A stretch of 64,000 bases of DNA, taken from the NCBI GenBank assembly GCA_937952975.1, contig CALFXX010000049.1, forward strand, positions 1 through 64,000, given 5' to 3'. This document shows, one piece after another, positions 17,074-25,430 of this stretch (position 1 is the first letter of the stretch; every line of letters starts with the position of its first letter). Origin of the DNA: an uncultured Alcaligenaceae bacterium. Its GTDB lineage: Bacteria > Pseudomonadota > Gammaproteobacteria > Burkholderiales > Burkholderiaceae_B. The position numbers and the translations under genes are program-made. The notes under the pieces were generated by a model. The model saw nothing but the letters and a program-made list of their open reading frames with translations. It ran no database searches and was not told where the DNA came from.

Positions 17074-18449
17074 CTCTTTTCTCCTACTATCTGATATTCA
17101 ATCGGAAAAAGTCCGTACGGATCATCCGCCTCAACAATGTGATAAACGTTGAACTCGTAAGCTGCTCCTAGTTCTATATCTGAGGGTGAGAACGGAATGG
17201 CCATATTTCCCTCTTTACACAAGCGGCCAGGAAAATCCGAATGCAATAAAGTCAGTCGAACGATACCCATCACAGCGTTAGCTTCATCCTGTGTGTGCGC
17301 AATCACCTCTGCGACGAAACACATTTCATGGGGAACTTGGTCTTGCAGTGGCTCCCTTATTCCCATGACACCGTCGCGCCCATAACTGCGAATTGCGAGC
17401 TGATATTCACTAGTCTTGACGCCAAAAGCAGTCGTTTTCTCTGCGATGATATCTTGCGCATTTTTTAAATACGCATCAATTCCACGAATCAACACTGGAT
17501 CGCGTGTCGCACATATCGTGATCGCTTTATACCCAGTGCGTCTGACACCCTCAATCTTGATCGTATAGACATCTGACGGCTTCCATATCATCCCGCTTAC
17601 TCGCACAGCTCGTTCATTCACTTGCTCAAATTTACAATTCTCTGTGTCTAGCATGCCACCTGGCTCTAAGTGATGAATTGGACTGGGATTCTCATGTAAG
17701 GCAAAGTTTGCGACAGATAACACTGTGCATTTTTGTGCTGAGTTGGTGGGCTCTAATTCGACATAGCTCTGCGTCACGCGTGCTAACAGACACCCTTCTT
17801 TTTTAGGTACCGCAGGCTCTGATCCACACTCCAGCATCTTCCCCGAATACCAAGCCTGTGCTGGCGGAATGCCGCCACGAATCGCCACTGCTGCCCAAGG
17901 CGCAGGGTCAGTGCTACGCCCAGCTAAAATGACCTGTGCGCCTTCATCAAGTGCCCGGATGTAAGGCTCTGGTCCCATGAGCCCAACGATTCGTACGGCG
18001 GCTTCAATCTCATTATTCGTTAGCGCTGGTTGCTTCGACGCTGCACGTACTCTTCCTTCACTTACACGCTTCTTTATGAAAGTAGGGTCTTGTTCCGAAT
18101 GTATGAGAGCAAGCTTGAAAGTTAAATTGTCTTCCTTCGCAATTTCGTGCACTATTTCTGACATCATCTGAAGATGTGGCTCACCACCTGCTCCACCTGA
18201 GGTACTGACGATGACCGGCACACCTGCTTTTAAACCAGCAATTAACATCAGTCTTAAGTCACGCTTCATCGCGAGGCGTGAACAAAATGCCTTGCCATCT
18301 CCTAAATAAAATGGTCCTGGATCCGTACTGCCACCGTCTGCTCCAATGGCATGGGGCTTCAGTAACATGCCGGCTTCTAGTGACGCTTCAGGAAATCCGT
18401 ATCCAAGAATTGGCGTAACTGACAACATACGTACTTCTTTCATGTCCAC
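17070..18449 (-). CDS. AtuA-like acyclic terpene utilisation family protein (DUF1446)
   Basis: A 459-residue protein. N-terminal features ADGGSTDPGPFYLG (residues about 38-51), VSTSGGAGGEPHL (about 81-93) and the GRSTDPAPWAA segment (about 199-209) are typical of DUF1446. AtuA is required for citronellol/geraniol breakdown in Pseudomonas, but most DUF1446 proteins lie in other catabolic clusters; the reaction is not known with certainty. It overlaps DUF4387 by 4 bases. The Bug gene ends 3 bases upstream, so both are read from the promoter region near 20064-20222. Confidence 0.87.
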   Translation of the reverse strand: MDMKEVRMLSVTPILGYGFPEASLEAGMLLKPHAIGADGGSTDPGPFYLGDGKAFCSRLAMKRDLRLMLIAGLKAGVPVIVSTSGGAGGEPHLQMMSEIVHEIAKEDNLTFKLALIHSEQDPTFIKKRVSEGRVRAASKQPALTNNEIEAAVRIVGLMGPEPYIRALDEGAQVILAGRSTDPAPWAAVAIRGGIPPAQAWYSGKMLECGSEPAVPKKEGCLLARVTQSYVELEPTNSAQKCTVLSVANFALHENPSPIHHLEPGGMLDTENCKFEQVNERAVRVSGMIWKPSDVYTIKIEGVRRTGYKAITICATRDPVLIRGIDAYLKNAQDIIAEKTTAFGVKTSEYQLAIRSYGRDGVMGIREPLQDQVPHEMCFVAEVIAHTQDEANAVMGIVRLTLLHSDFPGRLCKEGNMAIPFSPSDIELGAAYEFNVYHIVEADDPYGLFPIEYQIVGEKR

Positions 18450-18451
18450 CC

Positions 18452-19435
18452 CTATTCAGCCTTAAGGTTAAATTTCTCAGCTAATTTTTTTAGATTTTCA
18501 AAATTATCTTTCTGCAAGGTATTAAATTCATCAAGTGAATTCGCAACCGGCACCGCGCCCTTATCGATAAGAATGGCTTTCATTTCTGGTGTTTCGACGA
18601 CTTCTTTCACCGCTTTTTGCATCGTCTCTAAAATCGTTCGAGGCGTGCCGGTTGGCGCATACAAACCATAGTTGACGTAAAAGTCATAGCTATCAAATCC
18701 CTGCTCTTTTAATGTTGGCACGTTTGGAACGGCAGGGGAACGCTCGTTCCCAGTGACCCCTAGCGCTTTCATTCGACCAGATTGCAAGTAAGGAATTGAG
18801 GCAAGGATGCTCGTTGGCGACATTGTTACCGTGCCAGCCGCCACATCTACCAGCATAGGACCACTTCCTTTGTACGGCACATGAATCACGTTCAATTTTT
18901 CATTTGATGCAAACGCTTGATTCAGCAACAGTGAAAATTTTTCAGAGTTTGCTAACGAGCGCTTATTAGGCTCTTTGAGAGTTTCCTCTACAAACTCCTT
19001 TATATTGTTTCCAGGTTGATCTGCCTTTGTGACGAAAATATATGGCGACCGCGCAATGAGCGTCACGCCAGTCAGATCTTTGAACGTGTCATAAGGCAAC
19101 GTCTTATAAAGGAGCGGATTCAGGATGTGGCTATCGACAGCCATCAAGTAGGTGTATCCATCAGGCTTAGATGTCGCCACAATACTGGTCCCAATAATTC
19201 CATCAGCTCCCGGACGATTTTCGACAATGATGCTTTGGCCTAATTTTTTAGCTAACCGATCGGCGATATTTCTAGTCAAAATATCAGTTCCGCCGCCTGG
19301 TCCGTAGGGCACGATAATTCTGATAGATTTATCAGGATAGCCTTGCGCTACAGACTGGGTAGAATGAATCGTCCCAGCTAAGCCAGCGATCAGTAAGGTT
19401 GCCGACAACACTTGTCTGAATAATTTTTTTTTCAT
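18452..19435 (-). CDS. Bug/TctC-family binding protein (copy 2)
   Basis: A 327-residue periplasmic binding protein with a signal peptide (MKKKLFRQVLSATLLIAGLA, cleavage after about residue 31, SVAQG) and the family strand YPDKSIRIIVPYGPGGGTDI. ENRPGADGIIGTSIVA and the VTKADQP segment are standard. It lies between the flavin reductase and the AtuA-like gene and is the likely uptake receptor for the substrate of this cluster. No membrane partner is nearby. The codon use is AT-rich like the rest of the cluster. Confidence 0.93.
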   Translation of the reverse strand: MKKKLFRQVLSATLLIAGLAGTIHSTQSVAQGYPDKSIRIIVPYGPGGGTDILTRNIADRLAKKLGQSIIVENRPGADGIIGTSIVATSKPDGYTYLMAVDSHILNPLLYKTLPYDTFKDLTGVTLIARSPYIFVTKADQPGNNIKEFVEETLKEPNKRSLANSEKFSLLLNQAFASNEKLNVIHVPYKGSGPMLVDVAAGTVTMSPTSILASIPYLQSGRMKALGVTGNERSPAVPNVPTLKEQGFDSYDFYVNYGLYAPTGTPRTILETMQKAVKEVVETPEMKAILIDKGAVPVANSLDEFNTLQKDNFENLKKLAEKFNLKAE

Positions 19436-19490
19436 CTTAACTGTCTCTTTAAGTGTTACTTTTTATTTTTAGTACGGCGTTAACTCGTTG

Positions 19491-20063
19491 CTACAGGTGT
19501 TGCGCTTGGGCGAGCAGCATGTATGCGCCTTTGTAGAAAACTAGCGAACTACTTTCGCGGACGGCCTCGAAACGTTCAACTTTTCCAATAAATATGATGT
19601 GATCGCCAGCATCATGTTTACTAAATATGGTGCACTGAAACTGAGCCATACAATGGTCAATCAACGGTAAATCTAAATAGCCGGACGTCCACGCCACACT
19701 TTCAAACTTCCTTTCAATACTGCTTGTCGCGAATCGGTGCGACAAGTGGTCCTGATCCTCCGCCAGTACGTTAATCGCGAAAGACTGCGTCTCGCGAAAT
19801 ATTTCGATCGACTTACTAGCTTTACGCATGCTCCATAAAACTAACGGAGGTTCAAGTGAAACAGAGGTAAAGGAGTTACAGGTGAGACCCACAGGCTCGG
19901 CAGAGTTGTCCCTCGTCGTGATAATGGCGACACCCGTAGGAAAGACGCCCAATGCCCGCCGATATTCTTTCGTATCGAACGGCTCCGCTGGGGCTGATCC
20001 CCTATTTTTTTCAACGGTGGTGGGTGTCGCATAAGTCACTTTTTTTTCGCCTCTACTCATCAT
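19491..20063 (-). CDS. Flavin reductase (HpaC/NTAB-like, split-barrel FMN-binding)
   Basis: A 190-residue flavin reductase. The domain runs from about residue 30: FPTGVAIITTRD, then GLTCNSFTSVSLEPPLVLWS, then SFAINVLAEDQDHLSHRFA and DHIIFIGKVE. These are the FMN-binding segments of the family. It would supply reduced FMN to the luciferase-type monooxygenase encoded four genes downstream. Two adjacent ATG codons are possible (20063 and 20060). The first 28 residues look unstructured and are longer than usual. It is the first gene of the leftward cluster. Confidence 0.88.
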   Translation of the reverse strand: MMSRGEKKVTYATPTTVEKNRGSAPAEPFDTKEYRRALGVFPTGVAIITTRDNSAEPVGLTCNSFTSVSLEPPLVLWSMRKASKSIEIFRETQSFAINVLAEDQDHLSHRFATSSIERKFESVAWTSGYLDLPLIDHCMAQFQCTIFSKHDAGDHIIFIGKVERFEAVRESSSLVFYKGAYMLLAQAQHL

Positions 20064-20165
20064 TTTCCAGTTGGGTGGCCTGCGTCATGCAACACCAGTG
20101 TCGGGTTAAAACCTGCAGCCCTTTTGGTTTGATGGAGTAAGTATCAGGCCGACACATGATTCTTA

Positions 20166-20178
20166 CAATTCGTAATTG
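20166..20178. promoter_or_regulatory. Palindrome in the divergent regulatory region (LysR-box candidate)
   Basis: A perfect CAATT-CGT-AATTG dyad lies between the flavin reductase and the divergent LysR gene. It is of the size and T...A form of LysR binding sites and sits 45 bases upstream of the regulator start. Function inferred from position. Confidence 0.4.
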
Positions 20179-20222
20179 CTGATAGACTTATAAGAGATAC
20201 AAATAAATAGTGAAGGATAAAA

Positions 20223-21170
20223 TTGCCCACATCACGCCCAATAAATGGATCTGATTCGTACTCACTTAGAGTTGATCTAATTGAATTAGAGACCTTTATT
20301 GCTGTTATCGATCTTGGTAGTTTTAGCCTGGCGGCCCTGCGTATGCATGTGTCGCAGCCGTCTGTTACCGCTCGTATCCAACGTCTAGAAGACCGTCTTG
20401 GCATTAGGTTGCTTATCCGTACCACCCGCAGGATGGAACCAACCAAAGATGGCCTCAGACTCTATGAGCAGAGTCAGGTCGCGTTAGTAGGTCTAAAAGA
20501 AATTGTGAAAGAGTTTGACACCCGAACAAATCGAGGTAGTCATAGGATTGTGATAGCGGCAACACCCATGATTGCTGCGATAGCGTTGCCCAGTATTCTT
20601 AATGGCTATCAGAAACTGTACACCGATGTTCATATCCGTCTTCTCGATCTGCAATACCCTGAGGTAATCGACAAAGTGCAGTCCGGCGAGGCTGATCTTG
20701 CAGTGATCGCCTTTGACGGCGACTCAAACAAGCTACGTTTTCAAACCCTTGCAGACGAAGAGCTATTGCTTGTCGTGCCAAGAGGGCATCCATTAGCCAA
20801 ATTTAAGGAAGTCGTGCTTGAAAAAGTCCTTAAATATCCCCTACTGATATTGGACAGATACACGACTCTTATCCGAGTGATAGAGGAAGAAGGAAAAAAA
20901 CGTAATCTGCCAATCCAATCTCTTCGCGAGGCTTCGCAACTAAATACCTTACTTGGCATGCTGGATGCAGGCAACGGGATTACTTTTCTTCCAAAATCAA
21001 TGGCTCAGGCAAACGCAAAACACAAACGACCTACACTCCGGGTTACGGATGTGGCACTAGCAAGACGCTATGGAGTAGTCGTACGTAAAAAACAAGAGAT
21101 CTCTAGCGCAGCCCAAAGCTTCATCGACTACATCCACAAAGAGTACGCTAGGACACTGGGCAAAGATTAG
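20223..21170 (+). CDS. LysR-family transcriptional regulator
   Basis: A 315-residue LysR regulator. The winged helix begins VDLIELETFIAVIDLGSF (residues about 17-34) and continues AALRMHVSQPSVTARIQRLEDRLG. The effector domain starts near residue 100. Translation probably begins at the TTG at 20223, which has AAGGAT about 6 bases upstream; no ATG or GTG in frame sits at the domain border. It is divergent from the monooxygenase/AtuA cluster and, as is usual for LysR proteins, is the likely substrate-responsive activator of that cluster. Confidence 0.88.
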   Translation: MPTSRPINGSDSYSLRVDLIELETFIAVIDLGSFSLAALRMHVSQPSVTARIQRLEDRLGIRLLIRTTRRMEPTKDGLRLYEQSQVALVGLKEIVKEFDTRTNRGSHRIVIAATPMIAAIALPSILNGYQKLYTDVHIRLLDLQYPEVIDKVQSGEADLAVIAFDGDSNKLRFQTLADEELLLVVPRGHPLAKFKEVVLEKVLKYPLLILDRYTTLIRVIEEEGKKRNLPIQSLREASQLNTLLGMLDAGNGITFLPKSMAQANAKHKRPTLRVTDVALARRYGVVVRKKQEISSAAQSFIDYIHKEYARTLGKD

Positions 21171-21231
21171 CAACAGGCTCGCTCCGTTAAATCACCGTCA
21201 ATCCATTTAATTTGAAGCGTTTTATATAGTC

Positions 21232-21552
21232 TTACTCGACTGAGTTTGGCTCTTGAGGCTCAAAATCAAAGCCGGACTCTCGCTGATGGCGAGTCGCCAA
21301 GATATTTACTAGGCTATGGGCCTGCTCGAAGCTATAAAGCGCGACATAGCCAGAGCGCCCGTGCGAGATGACAAGCTCTCGCAAGCCTGCCTCAACCGAA
21401 CGACCGATCAGCGGATGACGCACCAGCAGGCTAATCGCCTCGTCAATTAAATCTAAAGTCGAATGAACAGCACCAGGCTGCTGCGCAAGAAGAAAATCAG
21501 TGATTCGGTTTAGATCAGTCAGAGCGAGCCTGCTATAAAAAATCTTTACCAA
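21232..21552 (-). CDS. ParE/RelE-family toxin of a type II toxin-antitoxin pair
   Basis: A 106-residue protein with the RelE/ParE pattern: KIFYSRLALTDLNRITDFL at the start, HPLIGRSVEAGLRELVISHGRSGYVALYSF in the middle, and a terminal ILATRHQRESGF. ParE members poison gyrase and RelE members cut mRNA; the missing basic/His/Tyr RelE catalytic set and the R-ELV-SHG-SGYV form favour the ParE side. It overlaps the antitoxin gene by 7 bases, downstream of it. Confidence 0.85.
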   Translation of the reverse strand: MVKIFYSRLALTDLNRITDFLLAQQPGAVHSTLDLIDEAISLLVRHPLIGRSVEAGLRELVISHGRSGYVALYSFEQAHSLVNILATRHQRESGFDFEPQEPNSVE

Positions 21553-21824
21553 GACTTGGCCTTTAGCGGCAATACCTTTTTACCGTCGGCGCGCGCACGC
21601 AAGCTGGCGAAGACATCTTGATGCGTGAAACCTTTTTTAGACTTAAGCGACTGTGCTTGAGCGGCTTGCGCTTCAGCGATCAGCTTCTGACGCTGGGTTG
21701 CTAGTACGGCAGCGCGATTGATTGCCTCGACCATGAAAGCATGCGGTGTAACGCCTTCTTTTTGCGCGATCAGCGCCACGGTACTTCTTAAATTTTCAGA
21801 GAGTTTGAGTGAGGTCGTGGCCAT
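21546..21824 (-). CDS. Ribbon-helix-helix-type antitoxin
   Basis: A 92-residue protein starting MATTSLKLSENLRSTVALIA, the strand-helix pattern of CopG/ParD antitoxins, followed by VTPHAFMVEAINRAA. The basic tail from about residue 50 (QKLIAEAQAAQAQSLKSKKG) would bind the toxin. The ATG at 21822-21824 is preferred to a TTG 12 bases upstream. A strong inverted repeat lies 32 bases upstream and is the probable self-operator. Confidence 0.78.
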   Translation of the reverse strand: MATTSLKLSENLRSTVALIAQKEGVTPHAFMVEAINRAAVLATQRQKLIAEAQAAQAQSLKSKKGFTHQDVFASLRARADGKKVLPLKAKSW

Positions 21825-21855
21825 CGGTGTCGCCAAACGTATTGATTAGAAAAAC

Positions 21856-21877
21856 GGGTGTTACTAAGGTAACACCC
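21856..21877. promoter_or_regulatory. Inverted repeat upstream of the antitoxin gene (probable operator)
   Basis: Perfect 9-base arms GGGTGTTAC and GTAACACCC flank the 4-base centre TAAG. It lies where an antitoxin would bind to repress its own promoter. On the minus strand it is followed by GTTTTTC, so weak terminator or attenuator activity is an alternative. Confidence 0.65.
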
Positions 21878-21943
21878 ATTTTACAGAACGACACTTGGAG
21901 CGTCAAACCGAACTAGGACTCTGAGTCAGATTCGGACGAGAGC

Positions 21944-21967
21944 TTAGCGTTGCGCCGGCAACGCTAA
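21944..21967. repeat. 10-base-pair inverted repeat
   Basis: Perfect arms TTAGCGTTGC and GCAACGCTAA around GCCG, in the gap between the antitoxin promoter and the end of the SDR gene. No T-run follows on either strand, so it is not a standard terminator. It may still end transcripts from the SDR side, or be a dispersed extragenic repeat. Confidence 0.55.
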
Positions 21968-21990
21968 AGGTTGCCGAGCCAACAATATTT

Positions 21991-22713
21991 CTACCCCGTC
22001 AACCCCACCGACAACCCACCGCACACATAGAGCAATTGCCCTGTGATGTAACCGGCTTTCGGATCCAGAAACATACAGATCGCGTGCGCGACTTCGTCGG
22101 GGGCACCGAAGCGCCCGACCGGAACCGACGCCATGATTTTTTTAGTTTGTGGCAGGTCTGGGGGATTGCTGTCCAAAAACAAATCCGTGGCAATCGGGCC
22201 TGGTGCAATCGCGTTGACTGTGATGCCTTGAGTTGCGGTCTCAAGCGCCCAGGTGCGCGTCATGCCCACCAGGCCTGCTTTGGTGCCACCATAAACAGTA
22301 CGACCATCTTTGCCAAGCATCGCGCGGCTACTGAGGTTAACAATGCGACCGTATTTGTTGGCACGCATCGCTGGCAACACACCCTGCATCAACAGCAAAG
22401 GTGCCACCATATTCAGAGCAACCATCTCTTCGATTTGCTCAGTGGTCACGTCTTGAATTTTTGCCACATGGATCATTGCCGCGTTATTGACCAGACTCAA
22501 AATCTGTTTTTTAGCGGCCCAGTCGCCAATGGCTTCACGGGTGCGCTTAGCGTCACCCAAATCAACCGATTCAAAAATCTCACCTGGCAGTAGCTGCTTA
22601 GGTGCAGTGCGACTGAAGTTTAAGACCTCGTAGCCATCTTTGAGCAAACGTTCAACGACTGCACGACCAATCCCACGGCTACCGCCGGTAACTAATGCTG
22701 TTGTCCCTTTCAT
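21991..22713 (-). CDS. Short-chain dehydrogenase/reductase (FabG-like)
   Basis: A 240-residue SDR enzyme. Cofactor motif TGGSRGIG (residues about 9-16), NNAAM near residue 76, active serine in NLSSRAMLG and YGGTK with the catalytic tyrosine and lysine near residue 141, then NAIAPGPIATD. It would oxidise or reduce an alcohol/ketone in the pathway of this region. The start overlaps the stop of the Bug gene by 4 bases, so receptor and enzyme are coupled. Substrate unknown. Confidence 0.92.
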   Translation of the reverse strand: MKGTTALVTGGSRGIGRAVVERLLKDGYEVLNFSRTAPKQLLPGEIFESVDLGDAKRTREAIGDWAAKKQILSLVNNAAMIHVAKIQDVTTEQIEEMVALNMVAPLLLMQGVLPAMRANKYGRIVNLSSRAMLGKDGRTVYGGTKAGLVGMTRTWALETATQGITVNAIAPGPIATDLFLDSNPPDLPQTKKIMASVPVGRFGAPDEVAHAICMFLDPKAGYITGQLLYVCGGLSVGLTG

Positions 22714-23708
22714 TCTGCTTTGATTCCTCTATCTTTAACGAGCTTGCCCCATTTGGCGCGCTCAGCTTGTTCAAATGCACCCAATTCTGATCCAAAGCGA
22801 TTGCCTGGCGTCGCTGCCATCTTGGCATACGCCTGCACCACCTTGTCTGTTTTAAGACCTTCACGCGACGCCGCAATCAGCTTATCCATCACCGCGGCGG
22901 GCGTGCCACGCGGCGCATAAATCGCAAACCAGGCTGTGACGTCAAAGCCTGCGGCACCCGATTCAGCAAAGGTCGGCAAGTTAGGGGCTTGCGGGCTGCG
23001 CTCGGCCGAGGTCACCGCGATACCGCGTATGCGACCACCCTCGTTAATTTGATTAATCGTACCGGGCAAGTTATCAAACAGCAGATCAATCTGACCGCCA
23101 ATCAGGGCGGGCAACGACGCCGATACGCCCTTAAAGGGAATATGCAGAAGTTCTATGCCGGTGACGGCCTCAAAGTATGCAGCCGTCAAATGTACGGATG
23201 AACCAATCCCAGGCGTGCCATAGGTCAGTTTTTTATCTTTGGCCTGCTTGGCGGCATTAATCACGTCTTGCAGATTTTTCCAGGGTGACGTCGCAGCCAC
23301 CGAAAGCACGTTAGGCGTGGTTGAAACCAGTGCGATCGGCATCAGATCTTTTTCAGGATCAAACTGCATCTCTGGATAAATAAACTGATTAATTGTTTGT
23401 GTACCAATCGTGCCCAAACCAATCACATAGCCATCAGGTTTAGCGCGTGAGACGTAGGTCATCCCAACGTTGCCACCGGCACCAGGTCGGTTTTCAACGA
23501 CCACGGTTTGCTTGAGCGCACCTTCAAGGGCTTGCGCCATTGAGCGGCCAAACATGTCGGCCGCGCCCGCGGCAGGATAAGGCACCACCAGGGTCATGGG
23601 GCGCGAGGGAAAATCTTGTGCCTGAACAACAGACGAGGCCGTACTGAACAGACCAGCTACGGCGAAGGCCGACAACAGCAAACGACGAACAAAATGCGGG
23701 TGCTTCAT
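22710..23708 (-). CDS. Bug/TctC-family binding protein (copy 3)
   Basis: A 332-residue periplasmic binding protein. Signal peptide MKHPHFVRRLLLSAFAVAGL with cleavage after about residue 31 (VVQAQ), then FPSRPMTLVVPYPAAGAADM. The ATG at 23706-23708 has a GGAGAG about 5 bases upstream; the longer frame adds a cysteine-rich stretch that is not real. It is divergent from the acyl-CoA ligase gene and overlaps the SDR gene by 4 bases, forming a receptor-enzyme pair. Confidence 0.93.
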   Translation of the reverse strand: MKHPHFVRRLLLSAFAVAGLFSTASSVVQAQDFPSRPMTLVVPYPAAGAADMFGRSMAQALEGALKQTVVVENRPGAGGNVGMTYVSRAKPDGYVIGLGTIGTQTINQFIYPEMQFDPEKDLMPIALVSTTPNVLSVAATSPWKNLQDVINAAKQAKDKKLTYGTPGIGSSVHLTAAYFEAVTGIELLHIPFKGVSASLPALIGGQIDLLFDNLPGTINQINEGGRIRGIAVTSAERSPQAPNLPTFAESGAAGFDVTAWFAIYAPRGTPAAVMDKLIAASREGLKTDKVVQAYAKMAATPGNRFGSELGAFEQAERAKWGKLVKDRGIKAE

Positions 23709-23819
23709 GATTCTCTCCGTGAACCCTCTCCCAGTTGAGCGAGGGGTACATATTCCTAGCGTATTCGTACTATAGTGACAGGTGCAAATATAGCAGTACA
23801 AACCAACGGGCACTCTGGT

Positions 23820-25430
23820 ATGACAGCAACATCACTATTCTTCTCTGAGCGCATGGCAGTCTTAGCCAAGACCCACGCAAACCATCCAGCACTCATTGAC
23901 CGCGACACCCCAGTCACTTTTGCGGCACTGCACCAACAAGTCTTACAGCTAGCGGGCAACATGGCCGCGATCGGGATCAAAGCCCACGACCGCGTCGCCG
24001 TATGGTTACCTAACTGCGCCGCCTGGGTGCAAACCTTTTTAGCCTGCGCACACTTGGGCGCAACTGTTTTAGCTGTTAACACACGCTTTCGCAGCCAAGA
24101 GGTTGCCGACATTATCGGTCGCGGCAAGGCCGATTGGCTTGTCTTGTGGCCTGAGTTCAAAGGTATTGCCTTTGCTGACATGCTCGCTGACATCCCGCAA
24201 GAAGTACTCGCGCGTCTGCACGGTGTTCTGGCGGTGGGCGAACCCGGCAGCGCAGCGATGACGGCAATCGCCCAACGCGGGCACACCCTGCACGCCTTCA
24301 GCGACTTACTGCAAAACACGCACCCCGCCCCCAACGCCTTTGGTCAGGCACCAGCGCTATGCTTTACCACCTCGGGCACGACCTCACTGCCAAAGTTTGT
24401 TTTGCATAATCAGCACTCTTTGATCGTTCACGCCGATGCGATGCAACAGGCTTTTAGCTACGACCAAACAAGTCGTATTTTGGCAAGCGCGCCTTTTTGT
24501 GGCGCCTTTGGCTTTTCAACCCTGACGGGTGGCCTGGCAACCGGATGCACGGTTGTGTGCGAACCGGTCTCTGACACGCACAGCACACTTGAACAAATTC
24601 GTAAGCATCAGGTTACCCACACCTACGCCAATAACGAATCGCTATTAAAACTCTTTGAAGCGGCCCCCTCTCCTGCCACGTTCGCAACCTGCAAACTGTT
24701 TGGGTTCGCAAGCTTTTCACCTGCCATCACTAATCTGCTTGAAGAGGCGGAACGCAACCATGTTGCACTCACTGGTCTGTATGGATCAAGTGAATTGCAG
24801 GCGCTGATGGCAGCGCAACCCCTTGACGCCTCGCAGGGCGACGTCAGCGTGCGCTACCTGTCGGGCGGGCGCCTGATACACCCAGACGCGCGTGTGCGCG
24901 TACGTGACCCCGCGACCGGACAGCTTGCACCACATGGCGAATCTGGCGAAATCGAAATCAAGTGTGCCAGCCAAATGTTGAGCTACCTCGACAACCCTGA
25001 CGCTACAGCCCAAGCCTACACGCCCGATCTCTTTTTCAAAACAGGCGACCTTGGCTATACCGTGAGCGACACGCAGTTTGTGTTCCAAACACGCATGGGC
25101 GACTCGATGCGCTTATCTGGGTTTTTAGTCAACCCTGCAGAGATCGAACATGCGATTGAGGCCTTACCCGGCGTACAGGCCTGCCAAGTGGTTGGTGCCA
25201 CGCAGGGTACAAAAATCTTGCCAGTTGCCTTCGTGATCCTTTACGCGGGTTCGCAAGCAGACCCTGCTCGCTGGGCCGCCGAGTGCAAACGCACGATGGC
25301 AGGCTACAAGGTCCCCGTACACTTTGAAGTCGTCAGCGAGTTTCCGACCGTTCAAAGCGCCAACGCTGTGAAGATCTTAAAAAATAAGCTGCGCGACATG
25401 GCCAGCGAAATTCTTGCGAGAAAAGCCTAA
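23820..25430 (+). CDS. AMP-dependent acyl-CoA synthetase/ligase
   Basis: A 536-residue adenylate-forming enzyme. Motifs in order: FTTSGTTSLPKFV (AMP/P-loop), GLYGSSELQA (A4/A5), FKTGDLGY with the ribose-binding aspartate, RMGDSMRLSGFLVNPAEIE hinge, and a C-terminal AVKILKNKL that should carry the catalytic lysine. It activates a carboxylic acid to its CoA thioester. I prefer the ATG at 23820 over a GTG 45 bases upstream because family members begin there; neither has a strong ribosome site. The acyl-CoA dehydrogenase starts at the next base after its stop codon. Confidence 0.9.
   Translation: MTATSLFFSERMAVLAKTHANHPALIDRDTPVTFAALHQQVLQLAGNMAAIGIKAHDRVAVWLPNCAAWVQTFLACAHLGATVLAVNTRFRSQEVADIIGRGKADWLVLWPEFKGIAFADMLADIPQEVLARLHGVLAVGEPGSAAMTAIAQRGHTLHAFSDLLQNTHPAPNAFGQAPALCFTTSGTTSLPKFVLHNQHSLIVHADAMQQAFSYDQTSRILASAPFCGAFGFSTLTGGLATGCTVVCEPVSDTHSTLEQIRKHQVTHTYANNESLLKLFEAAPSPATFATCKLFGFASFSPAITNLLEEAERNHVALTGLYGSSELQALMAAQPLDASQGDVSVRYLSGGRLIHPDARVRVRDPATGQLAPHGESGEIEIKCASQMLSYLDNPDATAQAYTPDLFFKTGDLGYTVSDTQFVFQTRMGDSMRLSGFLVNPAEIEHAIEALPGVQACQVVGATQGTKILPVAFVILYAGSQADPARWAAECKRTMAGYKVPVHFEVVSEFPTVQSANAVKILKNKLRDMASEILARKA

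Noticed and set aside
20144..20446. 100-codon minus-strand frame over the LysR start
   Set aside because: It opposes the conserved DNA-binding domain and has no ribosome site.
21856..21877. Terminator for the SDR gene
   Set aside because: The SDR stop is at 21991 and the dyad sits in the antitoxin promoter position; operator is the better reading.
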